Assembly: GCA_020152595.1 (NCBI GenBank)
Contig: JAIGNY010004484.1
Coordinates: 294,501 to 358,500, forward strand
Direction: 5' to 3'
Length of the DNA stretch: 64,000 nt
Origin: Chiridota heheva
Lineage: Eukaryota; Echinodermata; Holothuroidea; Apodida; Chiridotidae
The notes beneath the pieces are model-generated. The model saw nothing but the letters and a program-made list of their open reading frames with translations. It made no database searches and was not told where the DNA came from. This document shows positions 12,944-25,709 of this stretch, one piece after another; the first letter of the stretch is position 1, and every line of letters begins with the position of its first letter. A program made the position numbers and the translations under genes.

Positions 12944-14340
12944 TCAAACATACACCTCAATAGCAGGAGTCAAATCATTCCACTGCCTCTCACCGTCAGC
13001 TTGTTTGGCGAATTCCATACAATTTGGTACAAGGTAGTTAAGTTTCATAATCTGTTGTTGATGTGGTCCAAATCTGTGCTTGAGGTCTCTAATAATGGAG
13101 TCTATGGCTGGATAAAAAAAGTTGACTCTGTAATAGCCTTCGGTGGTGTTGTCCGATGTTTGAGCATTTGGTAGGTATGAGCTTCTAGCTGCAATGCGTG
13201 GTTTTTGCAGTTCCACCTCCATCACATCTTGTGCAACTGATTCTGCCTTTTGATACAGGTCATGGAACTCCCCTTCACTTCGCAATTCTTTGAGAACAGA
13301 CTGGAGACGGTTTACTGAGGCTAACGCTTGGGATAAATCTCCCCCCGCCACTGTTTGTAAGACTCAGGAAACTGGTAGCTTCAATCCTGACAGTTTCTCC
13401 AAAATGACTGAAGCAACTGCAATTTCTGAATTGCACACCGATTTTTCAAGGCTTTCTGCTTTGTTTCTGTCGCAAGGTGATGCCCAGCATTTGATTTCCG
13501 ATAAGGCATCTAGCGTATATTTCAAAAGTTGCATAAATGTTACAACTGCTGTGTGTCGTTCCACCAAACGTGTTTTGCACAACGTAATCAGGTGCTTCTT
13601 GGTCATGGGAATACCAGAGTCACTTTCTATGAGGCTCTTCAACAGATCCGTTTTTTTTGCACTTGCTCGAAAAAGTCGATGAAATTTCTCGCACAACATT
13701 TTCTGCATTTCGAGTAGGGGGTACCTTGATTGCAGTGGAAGCACTCAAATTTAGGCAGTGCATGGCGCAATAAAAATAAAAGGCCAATGGAGCTGCCTTT
13801 TTTATTGTTGCTGAAGCACCAACCCGTTCACTGGCCATGGCTCCTGCCCCATCATAGCCTTGTCCCACACAAAGAGACAGATTCAAACCGAGCTCACAAA
13901 TCTTTCTTAGCAACGTTTCTCCAATAGCTTTGCCACTCAACTTGGTTTCATTATGCTCATTTTCACCAGTATTATTAGATTTGATGTCAGAAATCAAGTC
14001 TAATACCATTACCGCGTCCCTCATGCAATCTCCAAACTCCAGAATCGCTAGGTGAAACATATCTTTTAAGCAATTGCCAGGTGAAACATTGCCAGTTGTT
14101 CCCTTTTTTGGCGATCCATCGTTTCATCAGCTATGATAGACCAGAACTGTGCTTTTTTGATGTTAGCAACACCACTTTCCCTAATCATGTCACCAGCAAC
14201 GCAAATAAGTTCATTTTGAATCTAGGATGATAGGTAGGTTGCATTAGCATGGGAAGTTTTGATATGGTCCTTCAAAAGTAAATCCCCACTACGAAGTCGA
14301 AAACGAAGTAACCCTGAAATTTCTGTCATTTTCTGTTCCC
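12944..14340 (-). pseudogene. Degenerate DUF4371 / hAT-type transposase (52 kDa repressor-like, ZMYM1-like)
   Basis: Read on the minus strand from 14340 down. The order is a segment with RSGDLLLKDH and IQNELICVAGDMIRE, then ADETMD (family ADETTD acidic motif), GQGYDGAGAM, a HCLNL motif, TRLVERH, and a helical C-terminal part ending near 12944. This order is characteristic of the DUF4371 region of hAT-derived transposases. Breaks are visible: in-frame stops near 14224 and 14070, and a frame change near 13355-13364. The dimerisation region expected at the C-terminus is missing. It is therefore a dead or partial copy, with no nearby terminal inverted repeats identified. Confidence 0.85.
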
Positions 14341-15633
14341 GCCATCCTATTTTTCTGGACTGTGAACATATTTAAAGAATGTGTGTTTGCTTCACCCACA
14401 CCGACGATGACAAATAGTTTTATAAAACTTGTGGAACTAAGCCTTATTAAAGATAGTATACATATCAAAAATATATTTAGTAGGCTATCATTTTCCTTGA
14501 AAACTGAAAAGTGACATTTTTAGTCGAACTTAATTACTTTAGAGATCAGACAAATTGATTTCTATTTGGAACAGGGCTTTAGTACTTTGTTATCGCAAAG
14601 CAGTAGCAGAATGGCGCCAGTTGTCTTGAACTTTCTGTATTTAAAAATTTGAATTATTTTTTGTTTTGTTTTACTGGGATACAACGAATTTACATTCAGG
14701 AGATTCGCATTTTGGCGATGTAGGTGTAATTTAATTTTTTTTGAAGTCTCCCAAGTAAGTTGTCTTGAACTTTCTACGGTCTTTCAGTCACGGTAAGGCA
14801 CGGTTTAATTCTCCGAGTGAACCATTAAACTATGTCGTCAGGTTTGTTTGTCTTGGACGTCCACGTTTTCTCTTTCCCTGAGAATTCCATGGAAGGGCTT
14901 GTCTTGTTATGAAGGAGGGGTCTTTTCATATACTATGGTCGGAAAATGTTAATGTGACTGAGATAAAGATACCATTATACACATTTTTATTTTGCTATTA
15001 GATTTGTTTGAAACATGTGCATAAACTCGTCATGTTGCAATATTCATGAAACGTTGTTGACAATTATTTGGCCCATGCATGAAGCTATGTAAATTATTCC
15101 TAAAAAAATTACTTTCAGTCCCCACTTCTTTCACTGGAGCCTAAAGTCGGACCCTTTCCCGCCCTTTCTATAAGCATGAATTTCAAGGCTAACCATGAAA
15201 TATTGTGATATATTAAGTCCACCGATTTTGTTTTTAAGTTTTTGAATAAGCTGTTTACAAATATTAAATTGGGGCTTACTAAAAACGCCCTGGTAAATTT
15301 CTTGGGTCCGCACTGAAAACATGAATGCATCATCATGCGTATTTACCGTTCTCGGCTGACCAACAAGAATTTAACAAACTTACTTTTTTTGACAGTTTGT
15401 AAATCATACCATGGAGCAGAAGCGGCACGAAAGGGAGAGGGGAATGAGGGAAACGTTCTCCTATGCATGTTCCAACAATGACTTACATTAATCAACCACC
15501 AGCTCCTTTTTGCAGTTTGAATACAACAAATTCGAGCATTTTAGGTTTTTAAGTTCCTATCTGGTAGTAATGCTTTGACTTCCTGTTATTTATTGCATGT
15601 TTCCGCTAATCCTCACGTGACGCGGGGTAACAG
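14341..15633. other. Gene-free stretch
   Basis: No coding, RNA gene or clear repeat was recognised. The sequence is AT-rich with scattered short reading frames. Confidence 0.3.
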
Positions 15634-15801
15634 TTTAAAATTGACCAAAGAGTTCTCACGGATAGATATTCGGCGTTTAGCTTTTTGCAAAGAGTTGTTA
15701 ATGAGTGGAATGGTTTGCCGGAGTGGGTAGTTAGCTCCAATTCTGTTCACAATTTCACGGTCAACATTGATAAGTTCTTTACTAATTCTGGGCGTCTTTG
15801 A
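15634..15801 (+). mobile_element. 3' end fragment of a non-LTR retrotransposon ORF2
   Basis: An open 55-codon stretch ending in TGA reads FLQRVVNEWNGLPEWVVSSN followed by a VHNF-INIDKFF-like tail. This is the familiar C-terminal signature of LINE ORF2 proteins (aromatic-x-RVVNxWNxLP). The rest of the element is absent, as expected for a strongly 5'-truncated copy. GGTGGTGGTG lies just downstream. Confidence 0.7.
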
Positions 15802-16369
15802 TTTTTTGTTTTGTTTGGTGGTGGTGGTGTTAATTAGGGGATTTTTATGGGGTGACTAACCCTTCTCAGCAAGTAAGCTTGTTATGGTATGTTATAAATG
15901 AGTTTATTTTTGGACGGGTGCGCATTCTGCAGAAATATTTAAAATGCACCACATTTGTTTATTAATTGTGCCGAAGTCGCTTTTTGCTACTTTAGCATAT
16001 TGATTAATGTTTATAAAGTGACAAAAATATCAAGCGCCCTGATTTTTCTCCCTGTAGCCTAAAACTCTAACTTCGCCACTGTTTGCAACATATTTGTGTG
16101 CCCCCATACTTTTGAAAGAAATCGTATATCCTTAACATGTTCTTCTTTTAGGATGGGGGACAAAGATATGCTATAACACTAGTTCAATGGTAACAAATTG
16201 ACTAAGTTGGGGGGCATCATGTAGGTCACTGCAACATTAAGGGGCACGTGCCCTTATTCCTCCGCCTATGATCCATATAAGTCGTTCACCTCGCTGAATA
16301 ATTGGTTTCTTGTCTTAAATATTTTCTTCTATCCATATCCTGAAACTTTCAGCATTGTAGGACCCACCC

Positions 16370-16703
16370 CAGTGGCGTAGCTAAAGGGTGAAAGAGGGGC
16401 GATCTCCCCTCCCCCTCCCTGGCCGGAAATTTTCAAAAAGTCCGAATATTATAGAAATTCAGTATGTTGGATTGTTTTGGTAATCCTGAAGAAAGCGATT
16501 AAAATTTCCGAAAACCAAATATATATATAGATCTATTTAGCTGTTTAGAGTTAACAAATTTCCGTTTTTTTTCTCAAAATTCGTAAAGTTTTTAATCAAA
16601 ATATTCGAATTTTCTTGAATTTTTTAATCTTAAACGGGGGAAGAGGTCGAGAGGGGGTAGCTTGGATTCGGAACACCTGCAAAAAAGTCTAGCGATGCTA
16701 CTG
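16370..16703. mobile_element. Short CAGTGGCG-ended MITE-like repeat
   Basis: The left end is CAGTGGCGTAGCTAAAGG and the reverse complement of the right end is CAGTAGCATCGCTAGACT. The interior is AT-rich with AAATTTCCG words and no coding. It is the same end type as elements at 35339-35748 and 56371-56877. Confidence 0.5.
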
Positions 16704-16754
16704 CCTTACCCCCACTTTAAGAAGGAAAAAATGTGGCTCCACCACCCCTTTCTT

Positions 16755-16795
16755 ACACACACACACACACACACGCACACACACACAAACATACA
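16755..16795. repeat. (CA)n microsatellite
   Basis: Nearly perfect CA dinucleotide run with a single CG and a few A-rich interruptions at its end. Confidence 0.9.
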
Positions 16796-16799
16796 TACA

Positions 16800-18244
16800 C
16801 TTTTTTTTAAAGATCCCTATTATTAATTAAAAACGAGTCATCAGCTAATTTTATATCATGTTTTGTTTACAATATATCGAATTTCAAGAAAACCACAGTG
16901 TTTAAAGTGACCAATGTAGTTAAAGTCAAAGTAGTTAAAGTTAAATTTATTCAATAGTGTAACGTCATGTAAGTACTTCCATGACATTTGGAAAATAGGC
17001 TGGCGACTGGCATTGATAGTTAAATGCACATGCTGACATGCATGACCATGCATGAGAATATTATTTCATTACAACATAAAAAGAGACTGCACTAAGAAGT
17101 CCACACGAAGTTTTCCAAAACTGGAAAACTATTAAACTAAGATCCAGTGCTATATTACAGTCCCAGCTTTCGCGTGTTGTCTTTTCACGTCCCTAACTAC
17201 ATAACAGCCTAAGGCTATATAGCCTAAGGTATATGTTGGTAGTTGTCGCCAACATTTCTTTCATGAAGCTTACCAAAATTGAAAAAAAGAAGCTGGGGCC
17301 AGTGATATTATAGTCCCAGCTCTCGACGCCCCCAAAATATGTAATGCATAACTGGTAGTATACAGTCTGTACGAGAAAATCATGCTGTCTAAGGTTTAAC
17401 GGGAGAGCCCTATGCTTCCTTGGGAGGAGGGGGCGAACCCAGACAAAATCAAGTAGCCATATAGGCTTTAGGCCTATATACCTATATAAGGCTTCATTTT
17501 TTTTTTATAGGGGGCCCCAACAAAGATTGGTGGAACATGTCCCCCGTCAACGCGCCCCTGCGCGTAAGATATATGCTAACGACTCATTGGCGGACTTCCA
17601 GCATGTTCAGAGGAGGAATATTACATGCTTCGAACAGTCGAAGTTCTAGCAGTCTATACTGCTATATGGAAGATGATTGAGAAGTTTATTTTTAAAAAGG
17701 TTAATCATTCATGTCTGAATAAAATGCCAATAAAATGATATACTTATGTGACTCCATAAGTTGAAGGCTTCCATAAGAGCTATAATAATTATCATTATAT
17801 GTTTTATGGTCATACGACTTAAATTTTATGATTATGTTTTTCAACGTAAGCCTTCCAGAACGTTTTATAGACGTTTTATATACGGTATTCCTTGCAAAGG
17901 CCTTGCAAAATGGCTGGAATTGTCTGAAAATGCAGCTGTTTTATTACACAGTTATAGATGTCCAATGAAGGTCGACTTCATGAATCATGACTTTTGTCAG
18001 TTTGTATATAGAAACGTTTTAAAGATTATTTTCCAAAAGACCTTCACTACTGCAGTTATAAAACTCCTACCGCTTTGATTTGCGTTGATTCTTAAAACCA
18101 GAAACATATCAAAGATCCTCTTTGCTAAGTAAAATCAGACTAGTTGTGACGTCACATCCTAAATTCTCATTCCCTATGTAAATCTAGTATTATTAAAGGC
18201 AAGGATGTACGAATACCCTTGGTAAGGGTAATGGTATTCAGGTA
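16800..18244. other. Gene-free stretch with a diverged local duplication
   Basis: No host gene was recognised. CCAGTGCTATATTACAGTCC (about 17140) and CCAGTGATATTATAGTCC (about 17300), each followed by CAGCT and a CTCG/TTCG patch, suggest two diverged copies of one unit. Short reading frames such as one at 17761-18078 show no recognisable protein. Confidence 0.3.
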
Positions 18245-18560
18245 TTTTACCAACTGAAGAAAGTTTGAGGGAAAATAATTTAAATATATGTAAACAAATT
18301 AAATAAATTTTCCTTAAAGTACATTAACAATTGTTAAGAAATTGGATACGAGGAAGATGATGGCGCCAGCCTTCTATAACAGACTTACTTTACCTGTCAT
18401 TTCTACATAGATAAGAAGACTTCCAAACTTGAATATCTTCTTAATGGAATAAGATATGGGGGTACTTTCTTCCCATTGTATATGGTCCTACTTTCATATA
18501 GATAAACTTCCTTGACTACTGAATTCATCGCTATACCTTGGGAGATGTCTTTTCAAATCG
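18245..18560. repeat. Dispersed repeat family R1, copy 1
   Basis: Aligns by eye with 60601-60925. Shared words in the same order are CTGAAGAAAGTTTGA, ACATTAACAATTGTT, a CTTCTATAA/CTTCTACAA block, ATTTCTACA, TTGAATATCT, CTTTCATATA and TACCTTG followed by AGAT. Non-coding. Class unknown. Confidence 0.55.
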
Positions 18561-18774
18561 GTTGAACGAAGCCTCTTATTTCAAGAAAAATTCTCTTTAC
18601 ACGAAAATACCCAGTAAATTTGACATATAATATGTACCATCTTTCTGGATATACTTACGTCACTTTCGTGGTAGTTATTAGACTTATAATAATAATTGTG
18701 TAAATATTTTGACCAATCAGAAACGTTGAATCATGTCCATTTTTTTCAACTCCATTGGGGGTGCTACGGGTGCG

Positions 18775-18850
18775 TTCACCCCCTCCCCCTCCTCTAACGT
18801 GCACAAATATCATATATACCTCCCTATAAATCATGTGCAATTGAACAATT
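18775..18850. repeat. Dispersed repeat end, shared with 32335-32412
   Basis: A C-rich tract is followed by AACGTGCACAAATATCATAT and ACCTCCCTATAA. The copy at 32335-32412 has AACGTACACAAATCTCATAT and ACCTCCCTATAA. It probably belongs to a small mobile repeat; ends are not resolved. Confidence 0.45.
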
Positions 18851-19701
18851 GTACTGTTATCTGGAAGTAGATAGATTGAAGAATCTTAAAATGATCAGTT
18901 TTGTCCCCATGAAATTGGTCTACCCAATGAACAGCTAAAACGAAAAGAGGATTGGGCAAGACATAGATGAGTGAGGGGCAAGTGATGTGTGGGCGCATTT
19001 CACAGAATGCAGTCCGATACGGATAGAACTGATAATGCATGTTAACTGGTTAAGAACTTATGTTATTGCGAATCAATTACTTTCAATATTCTTAAATCTG
19101 GCCAATTATGGGCCGCGTCGGTTGAAATTTCCAGAATTTACATTTTGTTTGTATTTCGGAACTTTAGAAGAACTAGGCGCACCCGTATATGAAAAATGTG
19201 AAGAACGAAGACTTGATGTAAACCTTATATTTCAACACCTCAAAGAAGCAAAAGAGAGAGGCATACAAATTTTGATTTTTGTTAGATTTACGCATATGGT
19301 TTTTTAACAGTTTTATAAGAAAAAAGACATAAGTTACCGTTACAACGGTCGTAACTTGAAACGATGCACACAAGCAAATAAGCTTTTCCACTCCAGACCT
19401 GAAGATGATGATGCTTCATCGCTCATCAGCTGTAAATCAGACGAAGAATCGCTCTAGTCTGTCTATGCCAACTCACTGGACATATGGAACCTATTCCACT
19501 GGCAGGACTTTCATTCACATTGCATTCCAAGTCTGGAAGTCTCCCAGCTGCCCAAACTGGGTTGTTGGAAAGATTAAACGACAAAGAAACTAAGTCTTTC
19601 AAGACTCGCGGGTGCATCATCATCTTCTCGCAGCACCTTGATGGAACAAAAGATTATTTTTCATCCACCTTTGATTCATAAACTATTGATTGGCTCACGA
19701 G

Positions 19702-20480
19702 CAGAAGCGTAGCAACTACACGGGGGTGAGCAGGTTGTAGAGGGCCCCCTCAAAGATTCATCTTCCCAGCTGTATGCTTTCTGTCCGGCTGGGGGTGAAT
19801 TGGTCAATTATTAAAATTAAATTGAAAAACTTAGTAAAATTTAAGGAAAATAAAATTATTGGGAATTTTGTTAAGATTTAGCAACATTTCCTAAAAAGTG
19901 TAAAGACAAGTTTTCTAAAATTGGCCACATTGTTCACCTTCGACATTTTTTTTTTTTAATGCTATATGTGTCCCCAATGTTATTATAGTACCCAAAGCTA
20001 AAGACGAAATACAACTTGATGAATTTTCCTGTAATTTTGAAGGATTTATATCGTAATTATGTACGGTACATGGTGCAAAATAAGGGAATAAAAAGTTGGT
20101 TCACATCAATGTGGGGCAATTACCTTATCATGACAATTATGAGTAATATAGACGCATTCTAATAATAACATTATAATAAAAGAGATGGTTTAGGTCCTAT
20201 CATTTTTTCGACGCAAAACAGATATTTGTTGGGGGTGCCTGAAAGAGGTGTATAAGGTTCAACTACCAAGAGACAGGGACCCCCTATAAATTCTCGGTTA
20301 GAAACGGAAAAATTGCACTAATAACTTAACTTTCCATCATACATTTCTGCTAATTGGGAAATCTCCTTCAATTTCCTGAAATTTTTTGCTAATTTTAACA
20401 GAACTTCCATCAATTTTACCACATTTCCCTCAGATCAAACTTTGTGTTCTGTATTTTCTTAGGGATCGGGGAGGGGGAAG
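19702..20480. repeat. CAGAAGCGTAGC-started repeat with AAATTTCC/AAATTG interior
   Basis: Starts CAGAAGCGTAGCAACTAC, then contains degenerate AAATTTAAGGAAAATAAA and GGAAATCTCC words like those of the elements at 138-1193 and 35339-35748. A second C-rich patch around 20275 suggests two elements or a composite. The right end is not clear. Confidence 0.35.
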
Positions 20481-20864
20481 GGGGTGCATGACTGTACGGA
20501 GCCGTGTGTGACAGTTTCTTTAGCGACTCATCGAAAAATTCCAAAAATTACTCATGAACATTTTTTTCCTCCTTTAAAAAAATTCGCATCCAGGAGAGAG
20601 AATGGTCTCTACCAGAGAGAGGGGTTAAACGCCCTTACACCTCAGCTGTCTTTCCCCTTTTTCTTTCTCCTGCCTTTCTAGTTCCTCTCTCGATGAACTC
20701 CGTTCTAGCCTGGGTTATTCCTGCTTTCATTGCGCGTAGGTTAGAGGCCCTTACACCCGGAAAAGGTCGAGACTGATGGCTGCAGAGTACAAACACACAA
20801 ATCTTCTGCTGTCGGGTAAGGTGTATCCCTACATTTCGGTGTAGGTGCTGATTGGGAGCTCTGA

Positions 20865-21660
20865 CTTCTTTTATATATTTCATACGGGGCAGAAATCTGG
20901 GGTTCTGATCACACTATAGTGTTGTGGTGTCTATAATAATTGTCTTAAATACATACTGGGGTTTTCTCTGAAATCAATTAATATTGTGCCCCTTGGTGAA
21001 CTTGATCGTCCATCCTTAAAATATTGTACTATTGTCAAGCAAATCGCCTTTTGGTTAAAATTACGGAAGTACGATGAGGCTTGGTATTCTAGAAAGAGCT
21101 TTTGTGATCAGGTTATTCTTACTGATGAGGCTACAGGTAATGAAAATGGTATAGATCATGGATTGGCTTCGTACTTATAGTTATTCAAAGAGCTTTTTGT
21201 ATTTTGATAATTTCGATAAAATAAAATTGATTGGCTACATTCTTGCGGAAAAATATGACAACTGATATATTGACTATGCAGATAGGGTTTGTATATATTG
21301 TAATATGAATGTCGTAGATAATGAATATCATTTTCTTCTTGTCTGCCCATTCTTCTCGATTATTGGTAAGAGGTTTTACCGCAGTGCTACATAACGCACC
21401 TAGATAGATTGAAGTTGAAAATATTTTGAATACAGATTCTTTTTATCAAATATGCCATGAAAGCCCGTGAAAATCATGTTGCCGATTAAGATCATGACAC
21501 CATTTATCAGTCTAATGTTTTTCACATTTTGATTTTGTTATATGGATTGCGTTTCCTCAAATGTTACTGTATATCAATTGTTTGTTGTATTACGTTTTGT
21601 ATATGTGTCAAGGGCCGATGGCCCAGTTTACCAATAAATTGAATTGAATTGAATTTTCTC
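20865..21660 (+). mobile_element. 3' part of a non-LTR retrotransposon with TTGAA-type tail
   Basis: Begins with SYGAEIWGSDHT-like coding, then an open stretch (20986-21180) with a PSLKYCTIVKQIAFWLKLRK motif, then YCNMNVVDNEYHFLLVCPFF, a Cys/His-type C-terminal motif seen at the end of many CR1/L2-like ORF2 proteins. Stops and frame changes occur between these blocks, so it is inactive. The 3' end contains GGGCCGATGGCCC, an AATAAA and then ATTGAATTGAATTGAATT, a short-repeat tail typical of CR1/L2-type LINEs. The reverse transcriptase core is missing by 5' truncation. Confidence 0.75.
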
Positions 21661-21825
21661 GACCCTCTATTGGTCTCTTGTAAATCAGGTTACGGCTTGC
21701 ACCTAGTTTTAGGTACTCTTCATTACCTTGGGGATGAGAAATACATTTTGTTTCGAACGGCAAAGGGCGCGGAGAAATCCCACCAGTCACTGGGCACTCT
21801 TACAGTCTTATTTGCTGCTTAAAAC

Positions 21826-24800
21826 ATGACAGCGCTAGTTTCTTGGGATTATATTACCGGTATTTTATCAGCATTCATGCTTTCAGGACGGGGACGAAGT
21901 ACAACTTATTATGTAGATATCGGCTGCTGTTACCTCCAGAATCAATCTCATCAGGGCTTATCACCCTCACAGCTTGCCAGACCGGATCGAAACAATTCTG
22001 GCACTCTTTTGAATATGAAAACTACAAGAAAGAAAACATGTACTAAATTGAAGGCAGATGGGCGTCCATCAGCTGATGACTTTATGACGGGCCAGCGGGA
22101 AATCGGCACAACATCACAAACCATTGATCTTCAAAAGTGCCGTCTGCCTTCCTTCAGACCTCTTATTGTATATATCTGTAATGTACGCACATTGCACCAA
22201 GATGGAAAAGGCTCACCAGTAATTCACAGGCTGTGCCGACGTAGGAACTGACATTATTGGCATTCAAGAACATTGCCTAATTACAACTTATCTCACTGAA
22301 GAGTTGTGATCAGATGATAAGAACTGGATGTTAGTTTACAGCTCAGCCACAGACCAAAGACAAGGTGGTGTAGGTCTACTGATGTCAAAACACATTTACA
22401 AGTGTGTAAAAGTGTGAGCTCCATTTCCAACAGGATCATCACTGCAACTTTCCATGGTAACCCCAAGCTTAATGTGACAGCCATATAGGCTCCCACAGAG
22501 TGTACGTCCCCTGGAGAGGAGAATGAGTTCTACAACATCCTCGAGAAACACTTAGAACAGGACAAAACTCACAACATCCACCTGGTCCTAGCGACTTCAA
22601 TGCTAGGGTTGGAATCGACAATCATCGAACACACCATAGAGTTATTGGACGCCACTGTTTCTATGATACCACAAACAACAATGGTGAGAGACTTGTGAAC
22701 GTGTGTGAGGAATACAAACTTCGTCCAGTGCAAATGAGTTTTCCTCAAACTTAAAACCGGCAATGGACATAGATGTATCCAGCAGGGTCGATACATCAGC
22801 TGGACCACATCTGAATAAACAGCAAATGGTATAACTCCCTAAGAAACTGTAGAGCCAACAATTCAGTGGAATTAGACTCTGGTCACCGGATTGCCAGCAT
22901 CTTGCTCGTTTGCAGCCGAAGAACCACCAAAGGGAAACCCTGCAACAGACCAACATTTGACAGGAAGAAACTTCAAGATGCTTTTAAAAGAGACAGTTTC
23001 AGCCGAATTTTCTAACAGATTCGAAGCCCTTCAGTGTAACGATACATATACTCCAATAAGAAATACGATCAGTTCGCAAATACAGAAGTAGCAGAGAAAG
23101 TAGTTGGTATAACGCATATCATGCGGCATGCCAAGCTGGGTGACTGACACAAGCAGGCAGCTAAAGACGGAGAGGGACGAGGCCAAAAGAAGATATCTGA
23201 TCTCCAAGTCAAAACAGAGAAGAGAAAAATGGAAATGGCTTAATAGCAACTTAAATGATTCATATAAAACAGATGAATCTGCTATGCTATACAAATATAT
23301 GAAAGATCTCAGACTGGCCGACTTGACTGGAGACCACACCACAACATGGAAAATCATCCATGGCCTCTCTGACAAAGACAAGAAACCCAGTGTCAAGGTG
23401 AAGAAAATAGATGGTACTTTACCAACAAGTGACAAAGACCTCCTTGCAGAATGGATGAATACTTCAGCTCTCTGCTCAACAGCAACATGGGACATCCACC
23501 TTCTGAACTGCCTCCATCTGTTGCTCAGGACTTACTAATCGAGGTCAATCTCCCAACACGTGAAGAGACACTAAAAGCCATTCACCAATGAAGTACAGCA
23601 AGGCTGCAGGTCTTGACTGCGCAATCACATCTGAAGCACTCTAGAATGGCGGGGATGCAATGGCGGACGTAGTCCATGGTTTTTGCACAGACGTGTATTG
23701 TACTCTAACACCACCTAGCAAATGGACCACTAGCGTTATTGTCCCTTTACCCAAGAAGGGAGACCGTAGTCTCATCACAAATTATCGGGGAATATCTCTT
23801 CTGTCAATTACAGACAGAGTTTACAACAACAAGAAGAAGATCCTGCTTAATAGAATCCGAGATCACGTAGACCCGATCCTAAGGAACAACCAGGCTGGAT
23901 TTCGTCAAGGGAGAAGTTGCGCCAAACAGATCCACATTCTTTTAAGGATCATGGATGGATTTCAAGATTACCAGCTTCCTCTTACAGACATATTCATAGA
24001 TTCAAGAAGGCCTTTGATTCCATCAACAGAGCATTTGATTCCATCAACAGAAAGGTTATATTCCATGTGCTACGACATTATGGAATACCAAAAGCTGTGG
24101 TCAACGCCATAAGCGCACTCTACAACAATTCAAAAAAAGCAGTAATGGTAGATGGCAACATATCTAATTCTTTTGATGTATCCACCGGAGTACTACATGG
24201 TGATGTTCTGGCTCAATTCCTATTCATAGTGTTAGTAAACTTTCTACTAAAGAAGGCCACCTCTGATCTTGACTCTGGAGTTGTAACACATCCTCGTCGC
24301 TCCAGTCGTTATCTGGTTAAAACTTTAACGACTTGGATTTTGTTGATGACATTGCTCTGTTAGAGTCCACTATTCACTAAGCACATGCCAAGCTTACAAG
24401 TACTGCAGCCGCAGCAAAAGATCTTGGCCTCATAATAAGTGTATGCAAGACTGAGTATATGACTGTTAACTGCGATCCCCATCCGAAACTTAAAGTATAC
24501 GGTGAACCCATCAACCATGTTTTAGATTTCAAATATCTTGATTTCAAAATGGCATCTGCTGCAAGCGACCTAAAAGTACGAAAGGCATTAGCATGGTGCG
24601 CTTTTTGGAAACTGGAACATCTGTTGAGAAGTTCCCAACTATCCATCTCTGCGAAAGTGAAATTATTCTACACTACCTGCGTGACTATCCTCCTCCATGG
24701 CTGTGAATCATGGGTGTTGTCCCATGACATGGAGTGCAAACTCAAAGCATTTGCTACCTCCTGCTTTAGGATTATATCAACAATCAATCGGAGAGATCGT

Positions 24801-24910
24801 GTCTCAAGTGCCAGCATATATGACATGATCAACACTGAGTCTCTTATCGACTGTGTAAGGAATCGCCAACTGAGATTCTTTAAATACATCATTTGTCTCC
24901 CACATAGTTA
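21826..24910 (+). mobile_element. Non-LTR retrotransposon, endonuclease plus reverse transcriptase, degenerate
   Basis: Plus strand. An N-terminal open frame (21826-22251) ends in VYICNVRTLHQDGKG, the start of an EEP endonuclease. After a frame change, IIGIQEHCLI and VYSSATDQRQGGVGLLMS follow. Reverse transcriptase lies at about 23660-24370, with TNYRGISLL, NNQAGFRQGRSCAKQIHIL, a motif A region FKKAFDSIN, and LDFVDDIALLE as the FxDD motif C. The C-terminal part (24459-24911) reads HGCESWVLSHDMECK and ends FFKYIICLP. Several frameshifts and stops break the ORF. A 21-bp tandem duplication sits in motif A (24008-24052). The family is one often annotated in marine invertebrates from its RT and endonuclease; the clade (RTE- or CR1-like) is not resolved here. 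Confidence 0.85.
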
Positions 24911-25709
24911 GAAAGCAATATATAAACGACTGCCCCCTCCCCTATAGCTTCGCCCCACCCTCCTTCGTTTTCCCCAGTAAATACAAACGTTTTTATAACA
25001 TTTTTGTGTTTTAATAATATCAAAATGTGATGTCATATAAACGTTATTATAACATTTTTCAAATGATATTATGCAAAAAATATTTTCATTATATCACTTT
25101 AATTCTTTTTAAACTAATTATGTTGTAAAACATTTTTATGACACCACAAAATGATATTATAAAAAATTTTTAAAATTTAAAAAAAAAATTGTTTTCATGA
25201 TGTTTTAAAAATATTATTGTGTTTGCCCTTATCTGTGGGCCATTATCTCTAAGACAATGGGGAAAGTCTTCCCCGTGGCTCCAACACCACTGCCTTTAAG
25301 TTCCTCATGCTTCCTACACCGCTGTCAAGAACATTATTTCAAAAATAACCCCCCCCCCTTCCCCTCTTCCCATGCCCCGTCCTTCTTCCAATATTCAGCA
25401 TTTGCCCACAGAAAGTCGAAGTTGTTGAAGCTGATGCATTGCCACTATTTTGTAAATAAACGAATCACAACCTACTGACTTACCATGGTTACTAACTCTT
25501 TTGAGAATATGGAAAAAATGCCCTCCAACTCTCCCATGTTCCTCCCCCTCACATTTTATTCAAACCAAGTGAGGGCACTTTTTTGACAGTAATTGAGAAA
25601 CACTTTTCATTTTTAAAAGGGACGTTTTGTCAGTTTTCGACAAAAAAGTTACTAGGCGCGCAGGCTAGGCCTAGGCTAGTCCTATTAACATTTTTGCGGG
25701 AGATCCAAA
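24911..25709. other. Gene-free stretch; 3' part is the likely DPY19L promoter and 5' UTR
   Basis: Starts C-rich, then a very AT-rich stretch (25000-25210) with repeated ATAACATTTTT and ATGATATTAT words partly in inverted order, perhaps a small palindromic repeat. The last 70 bases before the ATG at 25710 are locally GC-richer (GCGCGCAGGCTAGGCC), fitting a promoter or 5' UTR, but no core promoter element is certain. Confidence 0.3.

Noticed and set aside
17761-18078. 105-residue reading frame MKASIRAIIIIII...
   Set aside because: Biased composition, no domain, no splice context, no support beyond length.
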